Assembly (NCBI RefSeq): GCF_001643305.1
Contig: NZ_LSGW01000086.1
Coordinates: 1-46,353, forward strand
Length of the DNA: 46,353 bases
Direction: 5' to 3'
Source: Aeromonas salmonicida subsp. salmonicida
GTDB taxonomy: Bacteria; Pseudomonadota; Gammaproteobacteria; Enterobacterales; Aeromonadaceae
Each line of letters starts with the position of its first letter. Position 1 is the stretch's first letter. Both the position numbers and the translations under genes were made by a program. Shown here in pieces: positions 17,265 to 25,336 of this stretch. Under the pieces are notes generated by a model. That model ran no database searches, was not told where the DNA came from, and worked only from the letters and a program-made list of their open reading frames with translations.

Positions 17265-17951
17265 TCAGGGTAGGTCAAATAACAGGGCTTGGCTGGCACT
17301 CGTTGCCACCAGATCCCATTTGGGTTCATCACGACTGAGTACCCCGTCGCCGGGTCGGGCAGCCAGACCGTTGGCGGTCAGCTCCCCTGAAATCATCTGC
17401 AGGTAACCGTGTCGGCCAGCCAGCGCCCAGGTGAGACTCTCACCGGGTTCGAGCTGCAACTGCCATACGCGGGCCTGCTGGCGGATCCTGAAGGATCCTG
17501 CTTCGCCATCCGGTGATGCGACCAGCGTCAATCCCGGGTTTGCTTCAATCTTCTTCTGCTGATAACCGGGGGCCGTGCCGTGTTCGTTCGGCTCGATCCA
17601 GATTTGCAACAGGGAGAGCGGCTCCGTCTGCGAGGGGTTGTACTCGCTGTGCCGGATGCCGGACCCTGCGCTCATCAGCTGGAAATCCCTTGCCGGTATC
17701 TGCTCGGCGTGGCCGAGACTGTCCTTGTGCTCTATGGTGCCGCTCAGCACGCAGGTCAGAATTTCCATGTTGGCGTGAGGATGAGTGGCGAAGCCGCCAC
17801 CAGGTGACACCAGATCCTGGTTGATGACCCGCAGCACCGAGTGTCCCATCCAGTCCGGGTCATAGTAGTGCCCGAACGAAAAACTGTGGCGCGCATCCAG
17901 CCAGCCGAAGTTGGCCTTGCCGCGCGCTTCTGCGGCTCTCAATTGCATCAT
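17265..17951 (-). CDS. Pirin-family bicupin protein
   Basis: The 228-residue protein has the pirin N-terminal cupin: GWLDARHSFSFGHYYDPDWMG, RVINQDLVSPGGGF, then ATHPHANMEILTCVLSG. The two His of HPH, a later His (IRHSEYNPS) and Glu are the expected iron ligands. A weaker C-terminal cupin follows. YhhW-type members act as quercetinases, others as transcription cofactors. The ATG at 17951 is chosen because GAGGAG lies seven bases upstream; a start at 17972 would add seven residues. It sits between the small secreted protein and DoxX in one minus-strand operon. Confidence 0.9.
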   Translation of the reverse strand: MMQLRAAEARGKANFGWLDARHSFSFGHYYDPDWMGHSVLRVINQDLVSPGGGFATHPHANMEILTCVLSGTIEHKDSLGHAEQIPARDFQLMSAGSGIRHSEYNPSQTEPLSLLQIWIEPNEHGTAPGYQQKKIEANPGLTLVASPDGEAGSFRIRQQARVWQLQLEPGESLTWALAGRHGYLQMISGELTANGLAARPGDGVLSRDEPKWDLVATSASQALLFDLP

Positions 17952-17981
17952 GGTGTGCTCCTCACGTACCAAATAGGTCGA

Positions 17982-18275
17982 TTAACGTTGGCGGCCGTCA
18001 CCCAGGCTGACGGTCAGGTTGCCCTGAGTGCGGCTTGGTATCTTCACCTGCTGAGCGCCCATCAGATTGGCGTGGACAGAGGCAACCAGATCACCGGACT
18101 CATCGCGCACTTCCAGCATGGGGTTGGCCTTGCCATCCATCGCAGCGGTTGCATGCCAGTTTACAAACAGCACGCCCGGTGCGGCATTGAGGTCGGCAGG
18201 AACAGAAGCCTGTGCAAAACCTGCGGTCATCAGGCCTGCAACGGCCAACATCTTGATTACGTTTTTCATGTTCAT
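17982..18275 (-). CDS. Small periplasmic protein of unknown function
   Basis: The 97-residue product has a clear signal peptide (MNMKNVIKMLAVAGLMTAGF, cleavage probably after AQA), leaving about 75 mature residues. The mature part reads as short beta strands (GVLFVNWHATAAM, PMLEVRDESGDLVASVH, GNLTVSLGDG) without cysteines or metal motifs. No family was recognised. It is the first gene of a minus-strand operon with pirin (30 bases downstream) and DoxX, and is divergent from a damaged LysR gene. This suggests an envelope function linked to the pirin/DoxX pair. Confidence 0.7.
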   Translation of the reverse strand: MNMKNVIKMLAVAGLMTAGFAQASVPADLNAAPGVLFVNWHATAAMDGKANPMLEVRDESGDLVASVHANLMGAQQVKIPSRTQGNLTVSLGDGRQR

Positions 18276-18532
18276 TTACTCTCTTGGTATTTGTGTCATT
18301 GCCTAGGCCGGTTTGGCCAGAATCAATGCATCCGTGCAAGAGGTTATTCAAATAGTGTGTTGTTCTTTCACCGAAGTCAGACATCCTGATTTACGATGTC
18401 ACAGCCCGGAACTACCTTTTATTTGGCCGCTCGGCCTTCCTGCCTAAGCGTTGATTGAATATTAAAGTGACTTGGCCTAAGTTGTTAGCGAGATAAACTG
18501 GCAAACATGTTCAAAAAAATTGAAGGTATGAA

Positions 18533-19433
18533 ATGGCCAAGGAATCGAACAAGGAACGGGCGCTGACCCTGGAGGCGATCCGGGTGCTGGACGCCATCGA
18601 TCGCGGCCGCCGCCGACGAGCTGGGCAAGGTCCCCTCGGCGCTGAGCTACACGGTACAGAAGCTGGAAGACGAGCTGGACGCCATGCTGTTTGATCGCAG
18701 CGGCCACAGAACCAAGTTCACCCCGGCCGGCCGCATGCTGCTGGAGCGGGGCAGGGTACTGCTGGAGGCGGCCGAACATCTGGTGGGCGAAACCCGGGCG
18801 CTGGCCCGGGGCTGGGAAACCGACATCACCATAGCCGTTGATGCCCTGGTGCCGGTACAGGCGCTCTATCCCCTGGTTGAAAGACTGGCCGAGCTGACGG
18901 ATACCCGATTGAGGTTTCGCGCCGAAGTGCTGGCGGGCAGCTGGGAGTGTCTGGAAGATGGCCGCGCAGACCTGCTCATCTCCTCTCTCAACCCTGACAT
19001 CATGATGACCGGCATCAAGCATCAGGCGCTGCAGGAAGAGGTGATGCTCTATGTCGCCCACCCGGATCATCCGCTGCATCGGGAGCCCGAGCCCCTGGCG
19101 GACGAGACGCTGCGCCGCTACCGCGCCATAGCGGTAGCCGACTCTGCACTGCGCAAACCCGTGCTCACCTATCGCCTGCTGGACAAGCAGCCACGCCTCA
19201 CCGTCAGCACAATGACAGAGAAGCGTGATGCCCTGCTGGCGGGGATCGGCGTCGGCACCATGCCACTGAGCTGGATAGAAGAGGACATCAAGGCCGGTCG
19301 GCTCAAGGTGATCAGCCCCGAATATCGTCACCAGATCCAGGTCGTGCTGGCCTGGCGCCGCGATACCATGGGCAAGGCCAAGAGCTGGCTGGTGCGGGAG
19401 ATCCCCAAACTGTTTCCCTGCAAGGGAGAGTAA
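18533..19433 (+). pseudogene. LysR-family transcriptional regulator disrupted by a frameshift in the DNA-binding domain
   Basis: An ATG at 18533 (GAAGG seven bases upstream) starts MAKESNKERALTLEAIRVLD, a typical LysR N-terminus. At about 18598-18610 the reading moves to another frame, which continues AAAADELGKVPSALSYTVQK and then ELDAMLFDRSGHRTKFTPAG to the stop at 19433. The usual residues between the first and second helices (an RxGSF-like stretch) are missing. The first frame stops near 18693. The C-terminal effector domain (about 18800-19433) is intact. A start at 18684 would give a 249-residue protein without the helix-turn-helix. It is divergent from the small-protein/pirin/DoxX operon, its expected target. 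Confidence 0.8.
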
Positions 19434-19871
19434 GAGGGGGAACACTCAGCATGACAAACGGAGGCGGCGCTCGCCTCTGCTTGACGGCGGGCTCAAATTC
19501 GGGGAAAAGAAAAAAAGCGGACCTCTTGCGAGTTCCGCTCAATGCCAGGAAAGAATAAAAACCTTGCGGTTTAAAAAACCCTTAAATTGGAAGCAAACAA
19601 TCGTTTTCTTAACCAGGAAGGTCTTGAATCCGATTCGTTTTGAATTATGCGCGATGTTTTATGCATCACCAGTAAAATGTTGAACGGTTGAAGGATATGC
19701 ACCGCTGAGTATCACTATCTGCAACCTTCATCGCTAACTGGTCTGGCCATTTCAATCGTTTTCAACGGGTTTATTTCCTCTGGTTTTTTTAAGTGTCAAT
19801 ATCTGAGCCCATAACCAAAAAAGAACTCAGTTTCTGACACAACATAAAGATGCAGATAAAGGAATAGTTGC
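19434..19871. other. Intergenic region with minus-strand RNA signals
   Basis: The 438-base spacer has no credible protein gene. It holds two minus-strand hairpins with GCAA loops and T runs (19505-19539 and about 19552-19571) and a minus-strand promoter-like element (TTGACA at 19794-19799), treated as a possible small RNA. The last 60 bases are the leader of the XRE gene. Confidence 0.45.
19505..19764 (-). ncRNA. Candidate small RNA on the minus strand
   Basis: A -35 TTGACA (19799 to 19794) and a -10-like AATAAA (19775 to 19770, 18-base spacing) would start a transcript near 19764. It would end at a terminator whose arms (19516-19525 and 19530-19539, ten pairs with one mismatch, GCAA loop on the minus strand) are followed by TTTTTTTCTTTT. 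An earlier hairpin (AAACC, GCAA, GGTTT) lies just upstream. No minus-strand gene needs this terminator, because both neighbours are on the plus strand. No RNA family was recognised. Confidence 0.3.
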
Positions 19872-20636
19872 ATGACCTATAGCCAGACCCTGGCCAACCA
19901 CATTCTCGACACCCTGAAGAAGACCCTGACCGACAAGGGGATCCGCTATCAGACCCTGGCAGAAGCCATGGGCGTCTCCATCGCCACCGTCAAACGCATG
20001 ATGAACAAGCCCTCCCTGCCGTTCGATACCCTGCTGGAAATCTGCCACCTGGTGGGACTCTCGTTCGAGGAGCTGCTGGACCGTACCCAGGATGCCCAGA
20101 GCCGCCGGGCCGTCTTCACCCAGGAGCAGGACGAGGCGTTTCACAAGGAGCCGGGGCTTTATGCCTTTCTCGCCAACATCTTCTGGCGCGACAAGACCCT
20201 GATCGATCTCAAGCGGGAGTACAGCCTGACCGATGCCTCCTGCTACCTCTACCTGCGCAAACTGGAGAAGCTCGGCATCTTGCAGCTCGGCATCGACAAC
20301 AGCTACCACTTCCTCATCAGCGAGCGCATCAGCTTCGAGCAGCACAGTCGCTTCGCCCGCCAGCAGGCGCGCCAGGCCATGTCGGTGCTGGGGGACTATC
20401 TGGTGGAGAACATGCACAAGTCCAACAACTATATGGCGCTGTGCCAGCTTCATCTGGACGAGAGCGAGGCCATGGCGCTGATCGAGCGAATGAAGGAGTA
20501 CTGGCATCAGGAGCTCAAGCTCAACCGCCCCGCCATCGGCCAGCGGGAGGGCAGCAAGACCTATACAATGTCGCTGCAGCTGGCGGACTGCGGTTATCAG
20601 AGCTTCGACGATCTGATCCCCAATATCGACAATTGA
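19872..20636 (+). CDS. XRE-family helix-turn-helix transcriptional regulator
   Basis: The 254-residue protein has an N-terminal XRE helix-turn-helix (about 22-70): YQTLAEAMGVSIATVKRMM, then DTLLEICHLVGLSFEELLD. The remainder is helical. One region (KREYSLTDASCYLYLRKLEK) looks like a second winged-helix segment, followed by a probable ligand-binding or dimerisation domain. AAAGGA precedes the ATG by eight bases. It is monocistronic and convergent with the GntR gene, so its targets cannot be inferred from position. Confidence 0.85.
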   Translation: MTYSQTLANHILDTLKKTLTDKGIRYQTLAEAMGVSIATVKRMMNKPSLPFDTLLEICHLVGLSFEELLDRTQDAQSRRAVFTQEQDEAFHKEPGLYAFLANIFWRDKTLIDLKREYSLTDASCYLYLRKLEKLGILQLGIDNSYHFLISERISFEQHSRFARQQARQAMSVLGDYLVENMHKSNNYMALCQLHLDESEAMALIERMKEYWHQELKLNRPAIGQREGSKTYTMSLQLADCGYQSFDDLIPNIDN

Positions 20637-20642
20637 TCCCGG

Positions 20643-20660
20643 CGGATCCTGCGGGATCCG
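20643..20660 (+). terminator. Weak hairpin after the XRE regulator
   Basis: Arms CGGATCC (20643-20649) and GGATCCG (20654-20660) with a TGCG loop lie seven bases after the stop. The following TCTGATTTG is only moderately T-rich, so termination is uncertain. Confidence 0.4.
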
Positions 20661-20670
20661 TCTGATTTGA

Positions 20671-20760
20671 TCAGCTTGATAGCGGCAATTCAGACCCTCT
20701 TGCTGCCATCGGATGCAGCGCCCGGGTGTCCAGATGAATGCGTATGGCCACTGTGCCCGT
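20671..20760 (-). pseudogene. Diverged duplicate of the 3' end of the adjacent GntR gene
   Basis: Beyond the GntR stop codon, the same minus-strand frame continues with AIRIHLDTRALHPMAAR. This matches AIRICLDTRVLQPVAGR at the GntR C-terminus at 12 of 17 positions. It ends at a TGA at 20671-20673. The two copies are 108 bases apart, exactly 36 codons, so the duplication is in frame. It has no start of its own. Confidence 0.55.
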
Positions 20761-20778
20761 CCGTGCTCTGGCGCCCCT

Positions 20779-21579
20779 TTAGTCTGTGAGTTGAACTGTC
20801 TGCGATCTGCCTGCGACCGGCTGCAACACCCGCGTATCCAGACAGATACGTATGGCATCCGGCCGCCAGTGTTCAATATCGCAATCCACCAGTCCCCCTC
20901 TCTCGTCATAGTTGACCCGCACCAGCCGCAGCACAGGGCTCCCTTCCGCCAGATTGAGGGAGCGGGCTATGGTGCCCCGCGCCGCCGAGGGGGTGATCTC
21001 GAGGCTGGCCCCGCCCTGGCCTATGCCATAGCGCTGCAGGTAAAGCTCGGTGAGGGAGCTGGCCAGCGGCGCGCTGGCGATATCGGGAAAACGACTGGCC
21101 AGCAGATGGTGGCTGACGTGGAGCACGGGACGATCGTCGATCAGGCGCAAGCGGCGGATCTCGTAAAGCGGCGTGAAGGGATCCAGCCCCATCCAGTGAC
21201 ACAACTCGCTGCTGGCCAGGGCGCTGCCGTGGGCCAACACCCGGGTCTCGGCGATACGCTGCTGCTCGCCGATCCATTGGTGGAAATGGGTATGGATGGC
21301 GGGATCATAGGTGAGTCTGGGCGGTGCCACGAACCAGCCGCGCCGCTCAGCCCGGTAGATAAGGCCATCCGCTTCGAGGCTGGAGAGCGCCTCCTTGATG
21401 GTGATGCGGGTGGTGGCGAAGCGCTCGCTCAAGGCCCGTTCGGCGGGCAGCTGCTGCCCCGCCGCCAGCTGGCCGCTGCCGATATAGCGGCGCAGGGTCT
21501 GGCAAATCTGTTCACACTTGGAGGGGCTCCGGCCTGCGGCCATACCCTGCTCGCTCAATCGCAACTCAGTCACTGTCAC
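20779..21579 (-). CDS. phnR: GntR/UTRA-family transcriptional regulator, PhnR-like
   Basis: The 266-residue protein has a GntR winged helix (about 20-85: CEQICQTLRRYIGSGQLAAG, LPAERALSERFATTRITIKE, ADGLIYRAERRGWFV). A UTRA/HutC effector domain follows (about 100-255), with LYEIRRLRLIDDRPVLH and a DIEHWRPDAIRI end. UTRA regulators bind small ligands of the pathway they control; PhnR of Salmonella controls aminoethylphosphonate uptake. The GTG at 21579 sits too close to AAGGG; the GTG at 21573 has better spacing. It is divergent from the ABC importer, and a Pho box on its own strand (21655-21672) suggests induction by phosphate starvation. The symbol is by analogy. Confidence 0.8.
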   Translation of the reverse strand: MTVTELRLSEQGMAAGRSPSKCEQICQTLRRYIGSGQLAAGQQLPAERALSERFATTRITIKEALSSLEADGLIYRAERRGWFVAPPRLTYDPAIHTHFHQWIGEQQRIAETRVLAHGSALASSELCHWMGLDPFTPLYEIRRLRLIDDRPVLHVSHHLLASRFPDIASAPLASSLTELYLQRYGIGQGGASLEITPSAARGTIARSLNLAEGSPVLRLVRVNYDERGGLVDCDIEHWRPDAIRICLDTRVLQPVAGRSQTVQLTD

Positions 21580-21654
21580 ATCCCTTGGTCATTCAGGTTT
21601 GTTCACCGCTGGAGTAGACCAGCGTCTATTGGCCCTGAGTTGTAACCCGTCTGG

Positions 21655-21672
21655 ATGACAGTGCCGTGACAG
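21655..21672 (-). promoter_or_regulatory. Pho box facing the GntR regulator gene
   Basis: Read on the minus strand the site is CTGTCACGGCACTGTCAT: two CTGTCAT-type half-sites spaced by four bases, 13 of 14 positions matching the PhoB consensus. It lies 76 bases upstream of the regulator start. Confidence 0.65.
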
Positions 21673-21677
21673 CCCAA

Positions 21678-21717
21678 TTGTCATCAAACTGCCATCAAAA
21701 CGCCCCGCCACCGTCAT
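21678..21717 (+). promoter_or_regulatory. Pho box facing the ABC importer operon
   Basis: TTGTCAT, CAAA and CTGCCAT (21678-21695) form a PhoB-type direct repeat with four-base spacing and one mismatch in each half-site. It is followed by a further CAAA. A third half-site CCGTCAT at 21711-21717 lies exactly 22 bases from the second, in phase with the 11-base period. A -10-like CATATT (21715-21720) follows. The binding-protein start is at 21773. Confidence 0.65.
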
Positions 21718-21772
21718 ATTCCCCCTCTAGCATCCCTCTCGAACCTTAACTGACCTAGTCCAGAGGGATGGG

Positions 21773-22822
21773 ATGATGAAAAGCGTGATCGCAAGTGCAC
21801 TGGCCCTGGTGGCCATCAGCCAACCACTTTTTGCCGCCGAAAATATCGCGGATCTTGAGAAGGCCGCCCGCGGCGAAGGCCAGCTCCACAGCATCGGCAT
21901 GCCCGACAGCTGGGCCAACTGGAAGGACACCTGGCAGCAGTTGGGCAATATCTACGGCATCAAGCATCAGGATACCGACATGAGCTCGGCCCAGGAGATC
22001 GCCAAGTTTGCCGCCGAGAAGGTCAATGCCACCGCCGACATAGGTGACGTGGGCGGTGCCTTCGGTCCGGTCGCGGTCAAGCAGGGGGTTACCCAGCCTT
22101 ACAAACCCTCCACCTGGGCAGACATTCCAAACTGGGCCAAGGATGCGGACGGTCACTGGATGCTGGCCTATACCGGCACCATCGCCTTCCTGATCAACAA
22201 GGACCTGGTCAAGGCCGCCCCCACCAGCTGGCAATCCCTGCTCGGCGGTGACTACAAGGTGACCCTGGGTGATGTGGGCGTCGCTTCCCAGGCCAACAAC
22301 GGCGTGCTGGCGGCAGCCTATGCCACCGGCGGCAGCGAGAAGAACCTCAAACCTGCGCTGGAGCTGTTCGGCCAGCTGGCCAAACAGGGGCGCCTCTCCC
22401 TGAATGACCCTTCCATCGCCAATATCGAGAAGGGTGAAGTAGAAGTGGGTGTGCTGTGGGACTTCAACGCACTGAACTACCGCGACAAGATAGACCCCAA
22501 GAAGTTTGATGTGGTTATCCCGAGCGACGGCTCCGTCATCGCCGGCTACACCACCATCATCAACAAGTGGGCCAAGAACCCCAACGCCGCCAAGCTGGCG
22601 CGGGAATACATCCTCTCAGACGCAGGTCAAATCAACCTGGCCCGTGGCTACGCCCGTCCCATCCGCAGCAATGTGGTATTGCCGGATGACGTGAAAGCCA
22701 AGCTGTTGCCTGCCGAGCAGTATGCCAATGCCAAACCGGTGCAGGATCATGCAGCCTGGGAGCAGAGCTCCAAGGCCCTGCCGCGCCAGTGGCAGGAAAC
22801 CGTCATGATCAACATGCAGTAA
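21773..22822 (+). CDS. ABC transporter periplasmic binding protein (phosphonate/organophosphate type)
   Basis: The 349-residue protein starts with a signal peptide (MMKSVIASALALVAISQPLF, cleavage probably AAA/ENIAD). The mature part is a class II solute-binding protein of the iron/polyamine/aminoethylphosphonate group, with EGQLHSIGMPDSWANWKDTW near the start and GWILNKDL-like AFLINKDLVKAAPTSWQSLL in the middle. The ligand cannot be read from the sequence. AGAGGGA precedes the ATG. It is the first gene of the Pho-box operon and supplies the two permeases at 23665 and 24554. PhnS of Salmonella is an analogue, but close orthology is not claimed. Confidence 0.85.
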   Translation: MMKSVIASALALVAISQPLFAAENIADLEKAARGEGQLHSIGMPDSWANWKDTWQQLGNIYGIKHQDTDMSSAQEIAKFAAEKVNATADIGDVGGAFGPVAVKQGVTQPYKPSTWADIPNWAKDADGHWMLAYTGTIAFLINKDLVKAAPTSWQSLLGGDYKVTLGDVGVASQANNGVLAAAYATGGSEKNLKPALELFGQLAKQGRLSLNDPSIANIEKGEVEVGVLWDFNALNYRDKIDPKKFDVVIPSDGSVIAGYTTIINKWAKNPNAAKLAREYILSDAGQINLARGYARPIRSNVVLPDDVKAKLLPAEQYANAKPVQDHAAWEQSSKALPRQWQETVMINMQ

Positions 22823-22831
22823 GGGAATCCC

Positions 22832-23665
22832 GTGCAACACAAGGTGATAGTGGTACTTGTGGATGGCCTGTCTGCCGAGGTAGCCCACACAATGGGCTAC
22901 CTCACAGGCATGGTGGAGGCACAGCGCGGCTTGTATACGACCCTGAGCTGTGCCCTGCCCTCCCTCTCCCGGCCGCTCTACGAGTGCATCCTGACCGGCA
23001 TACCGCCAGTGGCCAGCGGCATCACCCACAACGGTGTCAGTCGCTTGAGCCAGCATGAATCCATCTTCCATCTCGCCCGAGCCGGCGGCAAACGCACGGC
23101 AGCAGCCGCCTATTACTGGGTGAGCGAACTTTACAACCACAGCCCCTGGCTGGCGCTGCGGGATCGCTATACCCATGACGAACAGCTGCCTATCCAGCAC
23201 GGCTGCTTCTACTGGGATGACAGCTACCCCGACAGCCATCTGCTGATGGATGGCGAGTGGCTCAGAACCCAGCATGACCCCGATTTTCTGCTGATCCACC
23301 CCATGGGAGTGGACGACGCGGGCCACCAGTTTGGTCTCGACTCGTGCCAGTACCGCAACCAGGCGCGCCGCATGGACAGCCTGCTGGCCGATCTGCTGCC
23401 CCAGTGGCTGGGGGAAGGCTACCAGGTACTGGTGACCTCGGATCACGGCATGAACAACGACTTGAGCCACGGCGGCACCTTGCCCGAGGAGCGCACTGTG
23501 CCGCTCTGGCTGTTTGGCGATGCCTTTGTGGCTCAGTGGCCTGCCGGACCTGCCTTGCAACAAACCCAGCTCTGCGGCCTGATGGCCGACTTGCTTGGCG
23601 TTGCCCATGACAAGCCTAGCGGCCTGCCGCTGCTCAAGGCTGCCTGCCTGCGCGAGGTGCACTGA
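22832..23665 (+). CDS. Cytoplasmic alkaline-phosphatase-superfamily phosphohydrolase (NPP/phosphonoacetate-hydrolase-like)
   Basis: The 277-residue protein starts at a GTG with AAGGGA upstream. It has the two-metal site of the nucleotide pyrophosphatase/phosphodiesterase branch: Asp11 (VLVDGLS), a nucleophile region at Ser44/Ser46 (CALPSLSRPLYECILTG), Asp161/162 and His165 (GVDDAGHQFG), Asp204-His205 (SDHGM) and His213 (LSHGG). There is no signal peptide, so it acts in the cytoplasm on whatever the transporter imports. A phosphodiester or a phosphonate such as phosphonoacetate is possible. It lies between the binding protein and the first permease and overlaps the latter by one base. Confidence 0.85.
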   Translation: MQHKVIVVLVDGLSAEVAHTMGYLTGMVEAQRGLYTTLSCALPSLSRPLYECILTGIPPVASGITHNGVSRLSQHESIFHLARAGGKRTAAAAYYWVSELYNHSPWLALRDRYTHDEQLPIQHGCFYWDDSYPDSHLLMDGEWLRTQHDPDFLLIHPMGVDDAGHQFGLDSCQYRNQARRMDSLLADLLPQWLGEGYQVLVTSDHGMNNDLSHGGTLPEERTVPLWLFGDAFVAQWPAGPALQQTQLCGLMADLLGVAHDKPSGLPLLKAACLREVH

Positions 23666-24561
23666 TGATCTCTGCCGCCACAAGGATCCTGCCGGATCAA
23701 GTAGTGATCCCGCGTCAAGCCCGTCGCCACTGGCTGCCTGCGCTGGTACTGCTGCCGTTTTTCCTCTTGATGATACTGTTCCAGCTCGCCCCCATGGTGT
23801 GGGTACTGGTGGGCAGCTTTCAAACCCCGGATGGCTGGGGCCTGGATCATTACCGGGAGATCCTGAGCTCCCCCTTCTACCTGCAATCCTTCACCAATTC
23901 GCTGCGCATCGCCGGTATCGCCAGCCTGGCAGGGCTTGCCATCGGCACCCTGGGGGCAGCGGCACTGCGCCAGAGCGGTGAGCGGGTCAAGCGAGCCCTG
24001 CTGGCGTTTGTCACCATGACCAGCAACTTCAGCGGTGTGCCGCTGGCGTTCGCCTTCATCATCATTCTCGGCATCAACGGCGCCATCACACTGCTGCTCA
24101 AATCCTGGGGCTGGATCGACGGTTTCAACCTCTACTCAGGGGCTGGTCTCATCCTCATCTACACCTATTTCCAGATCCCCCTCGCCCTGCTGCTGCTCTA
24201 CCCGGCGTTCGATGCACTGCAGGATGACTGGCCCCAGGCCGCCGCCCTGCTGGGGGCCAGCAAGAGGCAGTATGTGTGGCACGTGGCGCTGCCGGTGCTG
24301 ACGCCGGCACTGCTCGGTACTCTCATCATACTGTTTGCCAATGCGGTAGGAGCCTATGCCTCGGCCTATGCCCTCACCACGGGCAACTTCAACCTGGTGA
24401 CCATACGGGTGGCCAGTCTGGTCTCCGGCGACATCTTCCTCGAACCCAATCTGGCGGCGGCGCTGGCGGTGATCCTGATGGTGCTGCTGGGCGTGGTGAC
24501 GGCGGCAAATCAATGGCTGCTCAAGCGCAGCTACCATGCGAAGGGAAATTCCCATGAGTGA
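23665..24561 (+). CDS. ABC transporter permease, first subunit (PhnU-like)
   Basis: The 298-residue inner-membrane protein has six hydrophobic segments, the first being LPALVLLPFFLLMILFQLAP. The binding-protein-dependent permease signature that contacts the ATPase is in the cytoplasmic loop DDWPQAAALLGASKRQYVWH. The start ATG overlaps the TGA of the preceding hydrolase, and its end overlaps the next permease by eight bases, so the genes are translationally coupled. It pairs with the permease at 24554 to form the channel. Confidence 0.9.
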   Translation: MISAATRILPDQVVIPRQARRHWLPALVLLPFFLLMILFQLAPMVWVLVGSFQTPDGWGLDHYREILSSPFYLQSFTNSLRIAGIASLAGLAIGTLGAAALRQSGERVKRALLAFVTMTSNFSGVPLAFAFIIILGINGAITLLLKSWGWIDGFNLYSGAGLILIYTYFQIPLALLLLYPAFDALQDDWPQAAALLGASKRQYVWHVALPVLTPALLGTLIILFANAVGAYASAYALTTGNFNLVTIRVASLVSGDIFLEPNLAAALAVILMVLLGVVTAANQWLLKRSYHAKGNSHE

Positions 24562-25330
24562 ACTCCAACCAAGCTGGCCGCGCTGGGTGCTGAGCATCCT
24601 GGTGGCAACTCTGCTGCTGCCACTGCTGGCGACCCTGCTCTACTCCCTCTCCACCCGCTGGGGGGCGACTCTGCTGCCGGACGGCTTCACGCTGGAGTGG
24701 TATCTGCAACTGTGGGGGGACCCGCGCTTCCTGGCTGCCTTCGGCCGCAGCCTGTTTGTCTGTTTCGCCACCCTGCTGCTGGGCACGCTGGTGCTGGTCC
24801 CGACCGTGCTGGTGGTGGCCTACTACTTCCCCAAGCTGGATCCCTGGATGAACCTGCTGATCCTGCTCCCCTTTGCAGTGCCGCCCGTGGTCTCCTCGGT
24901 GGGGTTGCTGCAGATCTACGCCGACGGCCCGCTGCCGATTATCGGCACGCCCTGGATCCTGGTGGGCACCTGGTTCACAGTGGTGCTCCCCTTCATGTAT
25001 CGGGCCATGGCCAACAGCTTGCAGGGCGTGCCGCTCAGAGATCTGATGGATGCCGCCCACCTGCTGGGGGCGAGCAGTACACGCGCCTTCGCCCTGGTGG
25101 TGCTGCCAAATCTGCGCAAGGGGCTGCTGGCGGCGCTGTTTCTCTCCCTCTCCTTCCTGCTTGGTGAGTTCGTGTTTGCCAACATGCTGGTGGGCACCCG
25201 TTACGAAACCCTGCAGGTCTATCTCTACAACATGCGCGCCACCTCGGGCCACTTCACCAGCGCGCTGGTGATGAGCTACTTCCTGCTGACCCTGCTGCTC
25301 ACCTGGGCGGCGAACAGATTCCATCGGTGA
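24554..25330 (+). CDS. ABC transporter permease, second subunit (PhnV-like)
   Basis: The 258-residue permease has about six hydrophobic segments, beginning WVLSILVATLLLPLLATLLY. The EAA-type loop is LRDLMDAAHLLGASSTRAFA. The ATG at 24554 is chosen because AAGGGA lies upstream and the sequence then starts MSELQPSWPRW; an earlier in-frame ATG at 24536 lies deep in the previous gene. It forms a heterodimeric channel with the first permease. The ATPase starts six bases after its stop. Confidence 0.9.
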   Translation: MSELQPSWPRWVLSILVATLLLPLLATLLYSLSTRWGATLLPDGFTLEWYLQLWGDPRFLAAFGRSLFVCFATLLLGTLVLVPTVLVVAYYFPKLDPWMNLLILLPFAVPPVVSSVGLLQIYADGPLPIIGTPWILVGTWFTVVLPFMYRAMANSLQGVPLRDLMDAAHLLGASSTRAFALVVLPNLRKGLLAALFLSLSFLLGEFVFANMLVGTRYETLQVYLYNMRATSGHFTSALVMSYFLLTLLLTWAANRFHR

Positions 25331-25336
25331 TCCCAT

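Noticed and set aside
18684..19433. A shortened LysR protein as an intact gene
   Set aside because: The missing part, encoded just upstream in another frame with a good start site, is the DNA-binding domain; a broken gene explains the data better than a natural truncated form.
20643..20660. GGATCC-rich hairpin as a family of dispersed repeats (similar GGATCCTG strings near 17485 and 23684)
   Set aside because: The other occurrences lie inside coding sequence, share only about ten bases and do not form the same hairpin.
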